Shown: positions 1 through 13,536, numbered from the stretch's first letter. The stretch: 64,000 nt of DNA from Phycisphaeraceae bacterium (GCA_019454185.1 CP075368.1:558001-622000), one strand, 5' to 3'. The notes: generated from the sequence alone by a model not told the origin. Numbers and translations: made by a program.

Positions 1-2134
1 CGGAGAACGACTCGCCCTTCACGGTTCCTGAAATGGTGCCGGCCTCGCCGTCGGGCGTCCGGATCGAGATCGTGAGCATGCCGGAGGTCTTGTCGAATGA
101 GCCGCCGGTGACAGGCATCGTGCCCATGGCGCTCACGATGCTGCCGCTGAGTGAACCGTCTGGATTCAGCGTCAAATTGAGCGCGAACGGGAGGTTGATC
201 TTCTGTCCGTTCTCTCCCGGGATCTCTGCGAAACCCTGCCAAGACCCGGAGAGCCCGTCATCGGCAGCGGACTCGCCGTTGCCGGCCGACTTTCCATCCT
301 TCTTCTCCGAATCCTTGGCGTCCTTCGCCTCGGACTTCTTGTCGAGCTTGATTGTCTCCTCGTCGCTCTTCACGGCCCACGGGTTCTTCACGTCGGTCCG
401 GAGCGGCACGGCGAGAAGCACCTGTGTACCGGAGTAGATGAACGTCGTGTCCAGATCGCTGTAGATCGGAGCCGAGAATGTCCGAGTGGAACGCATGAAG
501 AGCCAGTCACCCTTGGCGTCGAAGGTAGGAGCCGAGCATGAGGTCATCTCGCTCGTCACCTTGTGCTTCTCGCCCGTGACCACATTGAAGAGCCACACGC
601 AGTTATTGCGGTTGTTCTCGTCGGAACGCTCATACGCAAGCCAGGTAGAGTCATGGGAGAAGGACTTCCAGACGGATGCCGCCCATGGATCCCGATCAAT
701 CTCGGCGGTCTCGCCCGTTGCGATGTTCGTCAGGAAGAGAGCACCTCCCTTGTCTGTGAACGCGATGTGCTTGGAATCGGGTGACCACAGTGGGCTATAG
801 CGGAACCCGGCCCCAAGCGACGTGAGTTTGCGGGGCTCGGCAGCACCTGTCGAGTTCCCGCTCTCTGCGGCTTCGCCGTCTTTGGAGGCCTTGTCGTTCT
901 TCGTGTCTGGAGGAGTCGCGTCAGACTGACGCAGCCAGAGCTCGTACTCGCCGGATTCGTCGGAGAAGTAGGCGATCCAACGCCCGTCGGGTGACCAGGA
1001 CGGATCACGCTCGAAGATTCCGTCCGTGCGGGTGAGGTTGCGCGTCACGCCCTCCTTTGCCGGGATCGACCAGATGTCGCCTCTGGACTCGACAGCGACG
1101 CGCTTGCCGGAGTGTGAGATCGACGCACCGCGCGTCAGCCCCGAGGCGTCAACCGTGCGGTTGCGCAGCGTCGGGCGATCTCCCGGAATCGTGACCTTCA
1201 CGACGGCATCCTTGCCCGTGTCCAGATCAAGCAGGCGTAACTCCGAGCCATGCTGGAAGACGATCTCGCCCTTCCCGTTCGGGCCGGGACCGATCGACGG
1301 CCATCGCACGTCGAACTCTGTGAACTTTGTCACCTGCGTGGATGCGCCCGTGCCGAGGTTGTACGACCAGATGTTGAGTCGATGCTCTGGACCTCGATCG
1401 GAGAGGAAGTAAACGACCTTTCCATCGCCGCCCGGAACCCACATCGGGATCGTGTCGGTGCCCTCCCAGTCGGTGATGCGCTTCGAGGAGTTGTCCTTGA
1501 GATTGAAGAGCCAGACATCGGTCGCCATGCCGCCCCGGTAGCGCTTCCACGTCCGCGTATCTGTGCTATGGGGCGTGTACGCCAGCCACGTGCCGTCCGG
1601 ACTGATGGAGCCGAATCCTGCATACGGCACCGGAAGGTGCGTCGGAAGCCCACCCTCAGCGGGAACCTTCAGGAGCTGGGTCTGACGCGGCAGCCCCGCA
1701 AATCCATTCCCCATGAACAGCAGCGAGCCATCGGGATTCCAATCCGCGAGGTTCTCAGCACCGGGGTGATGCGTCACGCGCCGCGCCGGAGTCCCCGCAA
1801 GCGATGAGTCGAGATCGACGATGTAGAGATCCCTCCCCCCGTCGTAGTTGCCGACAAAGGCGATCGACTTGCCATCCGCGGAGAACTTCGGGAACGCCTC
1901 TTGTCCGGGTGGGTTGGCGACGGGGCTGGCAAGGCCGCCTGTGCGGGGAACGATCCAGATGTCGTTCGCATAGACAAAGCAGATATGCGACTTGCTCACA
2001 TCAGGCCAACGCAGCATCGAACCAGACGGCGTGATATCCGCGGCGGCGCCCGAAGCGGCGATCGCACCGATGGCGGTGCCGGCGAGGAAGGCGATGACAG
2101 AGACTGCTCCACGAGAGTTTCGGACGATCGACAC
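1..2134 (-). CDS. Tricorn-protease-like secreted protein (S41 type), N-terminal 711 codons only
   Basis: The frame stays open from a GTG at 2134 to the window edge, so the C-terminal part, where a PDZ and S41 serine protease domain would lie, is missing. AAGGAG sits 8 bases before the GTG. Residues 1-32 form a signal peptide ending in an Ala-rich stretch, so export is expected. What follows is a TolB/PD40-type beta-propeller with repeated (F/W)SPDG(K/R) blades (KFSADGKSIAF, SWSPDGRWIAY, LWSPDSKHIAF), as in tricorn homologues, which degrade peptides. After about residue 600 comes a Lys/Asp/Glu-rich linker, then a Gly/Ser/Thr-rich beta domain starting GSWQGF. The protease assignment rests on the N-terminal pattern alone; another propeller-fused hydrolase cannot be excluded. 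Confidence 0.72.
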   Translation of the reverse strand, partial: MSIVRNSRGAVSVIAFLAGTAIGAIAASGAAADITPSGSMLRWPDVSKSHICFVYANDIWIVPRTGGLASPVANPPGQEAFPKFSADGKSIAFVGNYDGGRDLYIVDLDSSLAGTPARRVTHHPGAENLADWNPDGSLLFMGNGFAGLPRQTQLLKVPAEGGLPTHLPVPYAGFGSISPDGTWLAYTPHSTDTRTWKRYRGGMATDVWLFNLKDNSSKRITDWEGTDTIPMWVPGGDGKVVYFLSDRGPEHRLNIWSYNLGTGASTQVTKFTEFDVRWPSIGPGPNGKGEIVFQHGSELRLLDLDTGKDAVVKVTIPGDRPTLRNRTVDASGLTRGASISHSGKRVAVESRGDIWSIPAKEGVTRNLTRTDGIFERDPSWSPDGRWIAYFSDESGEYELWLRQSDATPPDTKNDKASKDGEAAESGNSTGAAEPRKLTSLGAGFRYSPLWSPDSKHIAFTDKGGALFLTNIATGETAEIDRDPWAASVWKSFSHDSTWLAYERSDENNRNNCVWLFNVVTGEKHKVTSEMTSCSAPTFDAKGDWLFMRSTRTFSAPIYSDLDTTFIYSGTQVLLAVPLRTDVKNPWAVKSDEETIKLDKKSEAKDAKDSEKKDGKSAGNGESAADDGLSGSWQGFAEIPGENGQKINLPFALNLTLNPDGSLSGSIVSAMGTMPVTGGSFDKTSGMLTISIRTPDGEAGTISGTVKGESFS

Positions 2135-2292
2135 GATGGATGCTCCTTGGCTATGGACGTCCGACCTCTGGACGTCCAGCACTGAGGCGCGGCAAGCGCC
2201 CATGAGGTGACCCGATCCCGGATCCCGAGGACTCGGGGGAGAGAGTGTACCGGGTGGCAGGTACACGGATTCCGAATCCGGACTTTGTCCGG

Positions 2293-3441
2293 TCAATCAC
2301 TGTCCTTGGTCGGCGATGTCGGGCTCGCGAGTTCCTGCTTCACCATCTCCACGACCCGGTCAAGGATGGCGTTCGGAACCGGAACCGTCAGGTTGTAGTG
2401 GGCGACTTTCCAAGTTCCGTTTCGGAGGACAGCGACACCGGAGCCCCGGCAAGGGCCCATGTTGGGCGTGTCCAGCACCTCGTCAAACCAGGCGATGGTC
2501 TCGTCGGGGGAGAGGTAGGTGTGGCGCTCGGTGACTTTGAAGGCCCAGGCTCGCCCGCGGTCGAAGTACGGCTTGGCCCAGGCGCGGAACTCGGTCGCGG
2601 TCCAGCGTTCCGTGGCGTCGGTACCCATGAAGATCGAATCGGCGTCGGCGAAGTGAGCGAAGTAGGCATCCTCATCGGCCCGCGCCGCTGCGTCGTGCCA
2701 TGCGTCGAGCATCGACCCGACCTCGTTCTCGGGGGTGATCCCCGCAGCGAGGCGATCAAGACGGCGGATCGCATCGGCGATCCGATCAGGTGTGAACGAC
2801 GGCAGCGCGTGGCCATCGCCTTCCACGACCTTGAGTGTGCACGCGATTCCGGCCGCTGCAAAGTCCGCAGCGAGCGGCTCCATGTCGGTTCTCCATCTCG
2901 TGTCCGTGCTTCCGACGTACATTGAGACAGGGATACTCTTCAGAGAGCCGAGCATGCGCGTGTGGGCCTCGCCCGACATCCACTCGCGAGGTGGCAGGCC
3001 CGGCATGATGAGAAGTCCTGCCACTCGCTCGGGATACTTGACAGCGAACTCGAACGCGGCCTTTGCGCCATTCTGAATGCCGACCACGACCGCTTGCTCA
3101 GTTGCAATCCCCGACACCGAAGACACGTGGTGCAAGACCTCTGCCATGGCCTCTACGCCGATCTTGGCACGCGGATCGGTCACATACGGCATGGCGATGA
3201 CATACCCGTGAGCGGCCAGCGCATCGCCGAACACGCGATCCATTGTGATCCGCGCGATCGACTCGGACTGGGTTCCCGGAGGCATCACAAGAACAACGCG
3301 TGCCTGTCTGTCAGGCGGGTTGTCCGCCGGTAACGAAACAAGGTATGGGATTGTGGTCTCCGCAGGCGTCTGCGCGAATGCGGGTGCGGAGTCGCACGCA
3401 AGCAGCGCACACAGAGCAGCGGGAATGAACGGGAATCTCAT
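2293..3441 (-). CDS. Secreted alpha/beta-hydrolase-like protein with C-terminal SnoaL/NTF2-like domain; catalytic serine absent
   Basis: The 382-residue protein has a signal peptide (about 1-23) and GGGAG 6 bases before its ATG. Residues 30-235 follow the esterase/PHB-depolymerase alpha/beta-hydrolase layout: LVMPPGT strand, a nucleophile-elbow-like segment VVVGIQNGAKAAFEF, and a late GDGHALP that fits the catalytic histidine. The elbow reads G-I-Q-N-G where active enzymes have G-x-S-x-G, so the nucleophile is missing. Residues about 240-370 (AWHDAAARADEDAYFAHFADADSIF, then WKVAHYN) resemble a DUF4440/SnoaL_3 domain. It lies between a tricorn-like and an amidohydrolase gene on the same strand, so a role in peptide or ester handling outside the cytoplasm is possible. 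No exact function is assigned. Confidence 0.7.
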   Translation of the reverse strand: MRFPFIPAALCALLACDSAPAFAQTPAETTIPYLVSLPADNPPDRQARVVLVMPPGTQSESIARITMDRVFGDALAAHGYVIAMPYVTDPRAKIGVEAMAEVLHHVSSVSGIATEQAVVVGIQNGAKAAFEFAVKYPERVAGLLIMPGLPPREWMSGEAHTRMLGSLKSIPVSMYVGSTDTRWRTDMEPLAADFAAAGIACTLKVVEGDGHALPSFTPDRIADAIRRLDRLAAGITPENEVGSMLDAWHDAAARADEDAYFAHFADADSIFMGTDATERWTATEFRAWAKPYFDRGRAWAFKVTERHTYLSPDETIAWFDEVLDTPNMGPCRGSGVAVLRNGTWKVAHYNLTVPVPNAILDRVVEMVKQELASPTSPTKDSD

Positions 3442-3465
3442 CGGAGTCTCCCAATGGAGTTCAGA

Positions 3466-6891
<3,426 letters not shown>

Positions 6892-6922
6892 GGAGGGCTC
6901 CGCGAAGGAATCCGAGGCGAGC

Positions 6923-6947
6923 CCCTGCCGGTTGAAGTCCGGCAGGG
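6923..6947. other. Perfect 9-bp inverted repeat in an intergenic gap
   Basis: CCCTGCCGG and CCGGCAGGG pair around a 7-base loop between the oxygenase stop and the amidohydrolase start. There is no T-run on either side, so it is not a classical terminator. It could be a 5' leader hairpin of the amidohydrolase mRNA or a protein-binding site. Confidence 0.4.
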
Positions 6948-7041
6948 TGAGACAGGAGTTTAGGGAAGTTGGGGCGGGGAGGTTGCGGGGTGATGAATTG
7001 TCGATAGGCGAAGAGGATTCTCTGCCTCAGCCAAGTTGAGG

Positions 7042-7674
7042 CTAAGCGGTGATCCAGAATCGGCGCAGTCGTCGCTGGCTATCGCTAGCCAGCGGCTTGC
7101 GCCCGTGCAGATATCGACCGTTGTTGATGATGAGCACTTCGCCTTCGGACAATCGGACCTCTTCAACGTGACTCTGCGTCCGGCGTCCAATCTCCGCCTT
7201 CAACGCATCGAATGCCATGCCCGAGTGCGGATCGGCTTCGATGGGCTTGATCCAATCGGCGTAGAACAAACGATCCCCGTGGGGTGATGCGCGAACGATG
7301 GGCCAGCGCGACGCCGGAGAATCGCCCCGCACCTTCACTTCCGCGTGAACGTGGGTGAGTGCATCTCGCACGCCGCGTCCGCACGCTTCAAGTGCCGCCC
7401 AGCCGTCTATAAGTTGCTGCGAACCATCTGTGTGGTCCTGTTGCTCGCATCGCCACGCGATGAAGTCGGCTTCGGGATGATCCGTGTGGAATGGCACCGG
7501 CTCCGGGCGACAAAGGTAACTCCGCACGTCGGGTCGCAACTCCACCGCAGTCTCGCACCACGCACGCCCAAGCGAACCTACCAGCGCGCGATACTCCGCG
7601 TCCGTGGTCGGGCCGAGCCGACACAATCCGGTGCTGCGCACCGATTCGAGGATTGCGGCGTTGTTGGGGATCAT
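7042..7674 (-). CDS. TauD/TfdA-like Fe(II)/2-oxoglutarate-dependent oxygenase
   Basis: The 210-residue cytoplasmic protein shows the facial-triad pattern of TauD-type oxygenases: PFHTDHPEADF supplies H-x-D, and NNGRYLHGRKP supplies the distal histidine. SQRRLRRFW after it carries the arginines that bind 2-oxoglutarate. Such enzymes hydroxylate or desaturate small molecules or peptides. It starts 9 bases after the stop of the upstream GRDP-like gene, without a clear ribosome site of its own, so the two are almost certainly cotranscribed and perhaps coupled. It is shorter than TauD (about 280 residues). Substrate unknown; the tight pairing with a Cys/Trp/His-tailed protein suggests, but does not prove, that the partner is modified by it. 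Confidence 0.82.
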   Translation of the reverse strand: MIPNNAAILESVRSTGLCRLGPTTDAEYRALVGSLGRAWCETAVELRPDVRSYLCRPEPVPFHTDHPEADFIAWRCEQQDHTDGSQQLIDGWAALEACGRGVRDALTHVHAEVKVRGDSPASRWPIVRASPHGDRLFYADWIKPIEADPHSGMAFDALKAEIGRRTQSHVEEVRLSEGEVLIINNGRYLHGRKPLASDSQRRLRRFWITA

Positions 7675-7683
7675 GGCTGGGGT

Positions 7684-8151
7684 TCAGATCGCGACGGCTT
7701 CGGATTCGGCAGTCTTCTTCTTGGAACTGCAAGCGTGCCAGCAACGGCTTTGGCAGTCATGCCAACAGTTCGTCATGTTCGGATCGAACTCGCGTTCAAC
7801 GTACTTCTCTCCGAACTTGCTTTCCCACAACTCCGCTGTGCGATTGAACGTCGCCTGCAACTCGGGCAACTCCGCTTCGTCGGCTCCGAACCCGCCGTCG
7901 TGGTCGAGGATGTCACCGAACAGACGCTGGCAGTCCTCGTAGTACGCACGCGGGTGCGTCATGTGAAGGTGCCACATTTCGTCGATGTCCTTCGTGGGCG
8001 CGAGCGGCTGGCCCGGATTGGCCTGGGCGAGCAACAGGAAGCGTTCGTAGCGCGCCAGTTCGCGGTGAATCTTGGCGTCGTCCCAATCCTTTGGGAAGGA
8101 AGGAGACTTCTTAGCGGCTTTGACCAGATCAACTGAAATTGCGACTTGCAT
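7684..8151 (-). CDS. GRDP-like (DUF1399-type) protein with Cys/Trp/His-rich C-terminal tail
   Basis: The start chosen is an ATG with GGAGG 7 bases upstream; the open frame extends 34 codons further but has no comparable site. The 155-residue product contains the signature of the glycine-rich-domain-protein-like family: KFPKDW-like entry, RYERFLLL, then DIDEMWHLHMTHPRAYY, with several conserved His/Trp. Near the end lies a compact motif, CWHDCQSRCWHAC, i.e. CWxxCxxxCWxxC, followed by a Lys-rich tail. The family's biochemical role is not established. Cotranscription with a 2OG-Fe oxygenase 9 bases downstream makes a metal-binding or post-translationally modified tail plausible. Confidence 0.75.
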   Translation of the reverse strand: MQVAISVDLVKAAKKSPSFPKDWDDAKIHRELARYERFLLLAQANPGQPLAPTKDIDEMWHLHMTHPRAYYEDCQRLFGDILDHDGGFGADEAELPELQATFNRTAELWESKFGEKYVEREFDPNMTNCWHDCQSRCWHACSSKKKTAESEAVAI

Positions 8152-8321
8152 CGGCAGTCCTCCACGAGGATGGTGTACACAGTGATACTCTCGATTGGAG
8201 GCGAGGTTCCATCCGCACCGGCGTGCGATCACGGGCCTCGTGGTTTCGCGCACGTGGAGAGACGACGGCTACGCATCTGTCCGTAAGTCTGGCAGACGCA
8301 TTGAGTTGTGAATCGCGGCTA

Positions 8322-11300
8322 CTACAGCATCGGCTTCAAATACCGCCCCGTATGACTCTTCGCGTTCTTCGCAACATCCTCGGGTGTGCCGGTGGCGAGG
8401 AGTGTGCCGCCGAGGTCGCCGCCTTCGGGGCCGAGGTCGATGATCCAGTCGGCGCACTTGATGACGTCGAGGTTGTGCTCGATGATGACGAGCGTGTTGC
8501 CCGCGCTCGCGAGCCGCTGGAGGACTTCGATCAGTTTCCGGATGTCCTCGAAGTGAAGGCCGGTGGTCGGCTCGTCGAGGATGTAGAGGGTGTTGCCGTA
8601 GGCGACGCCGTCGGGGTTGTTGCGGGTCGCGCCCGCCTTGCCGAGCTCGGTCGCGAGTTTCACGCGCTGCGCCTCGCCGCCGGAGAGCGTGGTCGAGGGC
8701 TGGCCGAGTTCGACGTAATCAAGTCCGACATCGTGCAGGCACTTGACACTGCGCAGCACTTTCGGGTGGTTCTCGAAGAACGCGCAGGCGTTCTCGATGG
8801 TCATGGAGAGGATGTCGGCGATGCTCTTGCCCCGGTAGAGGACCTCGAGCGTCTCGCGGTTATAGCGCTTGCCCTCGCAGACCTCGCACTGGACGTAGAC
8901 ATCCGGGAGGAAGTGCATCTCGATCTTTTTGAGTCCCTGGCCCTGACACGCCTCGCACCGGCCGCCCCCGGACTGGGCGGATACGTTGAAGCTGAATCGG
9001 CCGGGCTTGTAGCCGCGGATCTTGGACTCTTTCGACTGGGCGAAGATGTTGCGGATGTCGTCGAAGATGCCGGTGTAGGTGGCGGGATTCGAGCGGGGCG
9101 TGCGCCCGATGGGTGATTGATCGACCTCGACGACGCGGTCAATGTTCTGAAGGCCGGTCACCTTCGTGTGCTCACCCGGCTTGTCCTTGGAGCCGAGCAG
9201 GTGTTTCTTTGTGGCGTTCAGAAGGATGTCGTTGACGAGCGTGCTCTTGCCTGAGCCAGACACACCGGTGACGCAGATGAAACCCCCGATCGGAAACGAG
9301 ACATCAATCCCCTTGAGGTTGTTGTGCCTCGCGCCCTTGATGGTGATGGACTTCTTCTCGCTGAGCTTGCGCCGGGTCGCGGGGACCTCGATGCGCCGTT
9401 TGCCGGAGAGGTACTCGCCGGTGATGGAGCCGGGGGAGCTCGCGACCTTGTCGACGGTGCCCTCGGCGACGACGCGCCCGCCGTGGACCCCGGGGCCGGG
9501 ACCGATGTCGAGGACGTGATCCGCGGCACGAATCATGTCCTCATCGTGCTCGACAACGATGACCGTGTTGCCGATGTCGGCGAGGCGGCGGAGCGTGGCG
9601 ATAAGCCGGTCGTTGTCGCGCTGGTGGAGGCCGATGGTCGGCTCGTCGAGGACGTAGCACGCGCCGACGAGGCCGCTGCCGACCTGGGTTGCCAGGCGGA
9701 TGCGCTGTGCCTCGCCACCTGAGAGGGTGGCAGTCCGCCGGTCGAGGGAGAGGTACTCGAGACCGACGCTGGTGAGGAATCGGAGTCGGTTGTTGACTTC
9801 CTTGAGGATCGGCTCCGCGATGGTGCGCTGCTCGCTGGTGAGCTTCAGGCCGTTGATGAACTCGATGGCGTCGAGGATGTTGAGGCGCGAAAGCTCGGCG
9901 ATGTTCAGCATCGTGCCGTCGTGGCGCGGGCGGCCGATCACAGACTGGCTGAAAGCGCGGGCCTTCTCCGCTTTGTGCTCAGATTCGAGCAGTACGTGCA
10001 GTGCCTCGATGCGGAGGCGGTCGCCCCAGCATGTGGGGCAGGGCTTCTGCGACATGAACGTGCCGAGGAACTCCTTAACGCCTGGGTTCTCCGTGGTGGT
10101 CCACCACTCGGCAATGTTGGGGATCACGCCGTCCCACTTGATGGGTGTCTTGCAGCCGTAGAGCAGCGCGTGCATGACCTTCGGATCGAGCGTGGACACG
10201 GGCTGCGAAAACGAGACGCCGAAGGCCTTGCAGAACTTCCTGAGCCGACGGTTGAACCAGGCGCGGACGGGGCCGTTCTTGTTCCACGCGGCGACCGCGG
10301 CATCGGCCATCGACAGTTCGCGATTGGGAATCACCAGATCGGGATCGAACTCAAGCAGGTTCCCGAGCCCGTGGCACTGGGGGCATGCGCCTTGAGGCGA
10401 GTTGAAGGAGAAGAGGCGCGGGGCGAGTTCCTCGAGCGCAATCTCAGGATGGTCCGGGTCCGCAAACTGGTTGCTGAAGGCCTGGTCGATCCACTTTGGC
10501 TTGCCGTCGGAATCGACCTCCTCGCGCGAGACGGCGACGCTGCCCTTGCTGAGCTTGAGGGCGGACTCGATGCTCTCGGCAAGACGCTGACGCCCTCCCT
10601 CCGCATCACCGAGTACGAGGCGGTCGACGACGGCCTCGATGGTGTGCTTCTCGTAGCGTCCGAGGTTGAGCGGGTTCTCGCCGCCTTCCTTGAGCGCATC
10701 GCGCAGATCGACAACGGTTCCGTTCACGCGCGCGCGGGTCCACCCCTGGCGGACGAGCGATTCGAAGACATCCTTGTGGAAGCCCTTCAGCCCTCGGACG
10801 ATGGGGCTCATTATCAACAGGCGTGAGCTCGTCTTCCATCCCATGATCGCGTCGACGATCTGCGTGCTGCTGGTGGCGGAGATGCGGACACCGGAGCGTT
10901 CGGTGATATCGCCGTCCTTCTTGGTCTTCGTCGGAGCCCATGAGCGGGGTGTGCCGCACCGCGCGTAGAGCAGCCGCAGGTAATCGAAGATCTCGGTGGT
11001 TGTGGCGACGGTGGAGCGGGGGTTGCCGCTGGCGGAGCGCTGCTCGATGGCGATGGTGGGGGGGATGCCCTCGACCTCGTCAACGTCGGGCTTCTTGAGC
11101 TGTTCGAGGAACTGTCGCGCGTACGCGGAGAGCGACTCCATGTACTTGCGCTGTCCCTCGGCGAAGATGGTGTCGAAGGCGAGCGAACTTTTGCCGGAGC
11201 CGGAAAGCCCGGTGATGACGACGAGCTTGTCGCGCGGGATCTCGACCGTGATGTCCTTGAGGTTGTGCTCGCGGGCGCCGCGGACACGGATCACGCGGCT

Positions 11301-11417
11301 GAGTTCGCCCCGTTCCACGGTCGGGCGTAACGGAACCGGCTTGGCCTCAACAACCGCGGCCTTCGACTTCGCACCCGCTCGCTTCGCCATCGCTCCCGTG
11401 CCTCTCTCGCTTGCCAC
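8322..11417 (-). CDS. uvrA: Excinuclease ABC subunit A
   Basis: UvrA is the damage-recognition ATPase of nucleotide excision repair, acting as a dimer that loads UvrB. The 1031-residue sequence has both ABC modules: Walker [15 protein letters not shown] near the N-terminus and [15 protein letters not shown] in the second half, two LSGGEAQR signatures, and two DEPT Walker B segments. The zinc sites are seen as CPQCHGLG...CPTCWG and CEACQGQG...CEVCEG. It is about 90 residues longer than the E. coli protein, partly from a basic N-terminal extension. The start is a GTG with GGAGAG 5 bases upstream; an ATG nine codons on is an alternative. uvrB lies 7 kb away on the other strand. Confidence 0.98.
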   Translation of the reverse strand: MASERGTGAMAKRAGAKSKAAVVEAKPVPLRPTVERGELSRVIRVRGAREHNLKDITVEIPRDKLVVITGLSGSGKSSLAFDTIFAEGQRKYMESLSAYARQFLEQLKKPDVDEVEGIPPTIAIEQRSASGNPRSTVATTTEIFDYLRLLYARCGTPRSWAPTKTKKDGDITERSGVRISATSSTQIVDAIMGWKTSSRLLIMSPIVRGLKGFHKDVFESLVRQGWTRARVNGTVVDLRDALKEGGENPLNLGRYEKHTIEAVVDRLVLGDAEGGRQRLAESIESALKLSKGSVAVSREEVDSDGKPKWIDQAFSNQFADPDHPEIALEELAPRLFSFNSPQGACPQCHGLGNLLEFDPDLVIPNRELSMADAAVAAWNKNGPVRAWFNRRLRKFCKAFGVSFSQPVSTLDPKVMHALLYGCKTPIKWDGVIPNIAEWWTTTENPGVKEFLGTFMSQKPCPTCWGDRLRIEALHVLLESEHKAEKARAFSQSVIGRPRHDGTMLNIAELSRLNILDAIEFINGLKLTSEQRTIAEPILKEVNNRLRFLTSVGLEYLSLDRRTATLSGGEAQRIRLATQVGSGLVGACYVLDEPTIGLHQRDNDRLIATLRRLADIGNTVIVVEHDEDMIRAADHVLDIGPGPGVHGGRVVAEGTVDKVASSPGSITGEYLSGKRRIEVPATRRKLSEKKSITIKGARHNNLKGIDVSFPIGGFICVTGVSGSGKSTLVNDILLNATKKHLLGSKDKPGEHTKVTGLQNIDRVVEVDQSPIGRTPRSNPATYTGIFDDIRNIFAQSKESKIRGYKPGRFSFNVSAQSGGGRCEACQGQGLKKIEMHFLPDVYVQCEVCEGKRYNRETLEVLYRGKSIADILSMTIENACAFFENHPKVLRSVKCLHDVGLDYVELGQPSTTLSGGEAQRVKLATELGKAGATRNNPDGVAYGNTLYILDEPTTGLHFEDIRKLIEVLQRLASAGNTLVIIEHNLDVIKCADWIIDLGPEGGDLGGTLLATGTPEDVAKNAKSHTGRYLKPML

Positions 11418-11489
11418 GACCGCTCTCCCTCTCTTTGATCTCGCCAGTCACCCGATCGTACTCCGCACAGGCCCGGATTCGCGGCTACC

Positions 11490-12098
11490 GTGATCGCCAT
11501 GCCGATTCGACCCCGCAAAGTCTCTTCGCCCCACCAGATCCAGTGCATGCTCGATGAACTGGCGTACTCAGACGACGACTTCTATCGCTGCCCAAGGCGG
11601 ACACTCGCAGATGCCAAGGGGCACTGTGTGGACGGCGCATTGCTCGCGTGCGCATGCCTCAGGCGGCTCGGACACGTGCCGCGTGTCGTCTGGATCTCGG
11701 CTGAGAACGACGACGGCCACCTGCTCGCCGTTTATCAGCAGAGCGGGCTCTGGGGCGCGGTCGCCAAAAGCAACTTCGTCGGCTTACGTGGCCGCGAGCC
11801 CGTCTATCGCACGCTCAGAGAGTTGGTGATGTCCTACTTCAACGATTACTTCAACACAAAGCGGTTCCGGTCGATGCGGCGCTATAGCACGCCGATCGAC
11901 CTTCGCCGGTTTGATCATCTCGATTGGGAGACCTCAGACGAGCACCTCGACGAGATCATCGACAACCGGCTGGATCGCATACGGACATACCCCGTCGCCC
12001 CGGCCTCGGTTCTTCGCGGGCTGCACCTCGCCGACGAGCGGCTCTTCAAGGCGAACATGATGAACGCGAACCCCAAAGGCCTCTTTCGCCCGAAGTGA
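11490..12098 (+). CDS. Uncharacterised 202-residue protein with Cys-His pattern resembling a transglutaminase-like fold
   Basis: I do not recognise the family firmly. The sequence has [19 protein letters not shown], a cysteine at the head of a helix, then [12 protein letters not shown] with a histidine heading a strand, and [16 protein letters not shown]. That order (Cys in helix, His in strand, acidic or Asn residue later) is how transglutaminase/papain-like cores look, and the same arrangement occurs in small bacterial proteins of unknown role. The C-terminal half is rich in Arg, Asp and Tyr. No signal peptide or membrane segment is seen. The start may be the GTG at 11490 or the ATG three codons later. 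It diverges from uvrA and converges on plsC. Confidence 0.7.
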   Translation: MIAMPIRPRKVSSPHQIQCMLDELAYSDDDFYRCPRRTLADAKGHCVDGALLACACLRRLGHVPRVVWISAENDDGHLLAVYQQSGLWGAVAKSNFVGLRGREPVYRTLRELVMSYFNDYFNTKRFRSMRRYSTPIDLRRFDHLDWETSDEHLDEIIDNRLDRIRTYPVAPASVLRGLHLADERLFKANMMNANPKGLFRPK

Positions 12099-12125
12099 GC
12101 GTGCGCCTTTCCACTGCGTGCCGCT

Positions 12126-12773
12126 TCACCTGCGTGTCAGGCGTTCATGCAGTTGCCGAACCTCGTTCTCCAGCCGCGCGAGTCCTGCGTCTGCACCCGC
12201 CGCGAGCAGATCGCTCGCAGCGATCGGCTCGCCGATGAGGACACGCAGCGGCCCGCGGAACAGGCGTGGAAGGGATCGAGAGCGAGGCCAGATGTCGAAT
12301 GCTCCGTCGATCGCAACCGGAAGCACGGTGCAGCCGGAGCGCTTGGCGATAAGCGTTGCGCCGCGCTTGAAGGCGTGGATGGCTCCGTCGTGTGTGCGTG
12401 AACCCTCGGGATAGATGATGACGGCGTCGCCGAGCTTCAGGCGTTCGATCACCAGCCGCATCGCGCCGAGATCGCCCTCTTCCTCTCGGAGCGGCACGGC
12501 ATGAAACTTCGTGATCAGATACGCGAATCCTCGCCTCTTGAAGAGCCCCGCGCGGGCGAGGTGCGTCGCGACGCGAGGGTAGAGCGCGGTTCCGACCGCG
12601 ACCGAGTCGAGGTATGACTGATGGTTGGAAACTACAAGGAGCGGCCCCGTCCGTGGCACGCGTGTGATCCCGTATCGCCGATACCCGAAAAACACCGCGA
12701 GCAGCACGTGGAGCAGAACGACCGCAATGCGGTAGTGGATCGATCGCGAGTCGTCGTGCGGCGAGTGACCCAC
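12126..12773 (-). CDS. plsC: 1-acyl-sn-glycerol-3-phosphate acyltransferase
   Basis: PlsC transfers the second acyl chain in phosphatidate synthesis at the inner membrane. Seen motifs: a hydrophobic N-terminal anchor (IAVVLLHVLLAVFFGY), the catalytic NHQSYLD (NHx4D type), and YPEGSRT (acyl-phosphate/glycerol-phosphate binding block). The open frame runs far upstream into cmk, but a GTG five bases after the cmk stop gives 215 residues, the normal length, and avoids the overlap, so I use it. It is the last gene of an isomerase-like/cmk/plsC operon on the minus strand. The cmk-plsC neighbour pair is common in bacteria. Confidence 0.9.
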   Translation of the reverse strand: MGHSPHDDSRSIHYRIAVVLLHVLLAVFFGYRRYGITRVPRTGPLLVVSNHQSYLDSVAVGTALYPRVATHLARAGLFKRRGFAYLITKFHAVPLREEEGDLGAMRLVIERLKLGDAVIIYPEGSRTHDGAIHAFKRGATLIAKRSGCTVLPVAIDGAFDIWPRSRSLPRLFRGPLRVLIGEPIAASDLLAAGADAGLARLENEVRQLHERLTRR

Positions 12774-12777
12774 GGCG

Positions 12778-13536
12778 TCAAGTTCCAAGGACGCGAGAGC
12801 GAACCTCTTGTTCGAGTCGCTGCACGACCTCTTCAAATCCAAGGCCTGTCGTGTCCACTTGTCTGGCATCCTCCGGGCATACCAGCGGACCGACAGCACG
12901 CGTGGAGTCGCTCCTGTCGCGGGCCTCGATCTCTTCTCTGAGCCGTTCGACGTCAACATCCGCGACGCCCGCCGCACGCAACTGCTCGGCACGTCGCACC
13001 GCGCGGACCTCAGGAGTCGCCCACAGAAAGAACTTCACCTCGGCGTTGGGGAAGACGACGCTTCCTTGATCGCGTCCCTCGGTCACGAGACGCGGGTGCT
13101 GGTGACCGATGATCCTCTGCTTGATCACCATGTGCTCACGGAGCTCGCGGATCGCCGAGACCGGGGAGACATGCTCCGTCACATCGGCATCGCGGATCCG
13201 GTGATCGATCGGCTTGTCCCACGCCAGAATCATCGGCGGGTCTTCGTTCCAGTCAAAGTGGAGATCGGCCGTCATCACCAACGCGACGAGCTGCTCGGCC
13301 TGACCGATCGTGAGCCCGCGGTCGAGCATGATCGCGGTCGCCGCCCTGTACATCGCGCCGGTGTCGAGAAAGTCCAGACCAAGCCGGTGAGCCAACTCGC
13401 GGGAGACCGAGGACTTCCCGGTACCCGCAGGTCCATCCACCGTCACGATGATGGGTCGTTCCTGTGGAATCACGCAGACTCGCCTGGGTCTCAGGAGCCC
13501 AACGCCGATCGTGCTCGACGATGCCCCGTTTGTCAC
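12778..13536 (-). CDS. cmk: Cytidylate kinase
   Basis: Phosphorylates CMP and dCMP with ATP for nucleotide recycling. The P-loop DGPAGTGKSSV, the FLDTGAMYRA block, and VTEGRDQGSVVFPNAEVKFFL (CMP-binding and lid entry) are all present. The start taken is a GTG that overlaps the upstream stop as GTGA, with GGGAGG just before it; this indicates translational coupling and gives 252 residues with about 20 extra residues before the usual N-terminus. A GTG at 13473 would give a more standard start. Confidence 0.96.
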   Translation of the reverse strand: MTNGASSSTIGVGLLRPRRVCVIPQERPIIVTVDGPAGTGKSSVSRELAHRLGLDFLDTGAMYRAATAIMLDRGLTIGQAEQLVALVMTADLHFDWNEDPPMILAWDKPIDHRIRDADVTEHVSPVSAIRELREHMVIKQRIIGHQHPRLVTEGRDQGSVVFPNAEVKFFLWATPEVRAVRRAEQLRAAGVADVDVERLREEIEARDRSDSTRAVGPLVCPEDARQVDTTGLGFEEVVQRLEQEVRSRVLGT

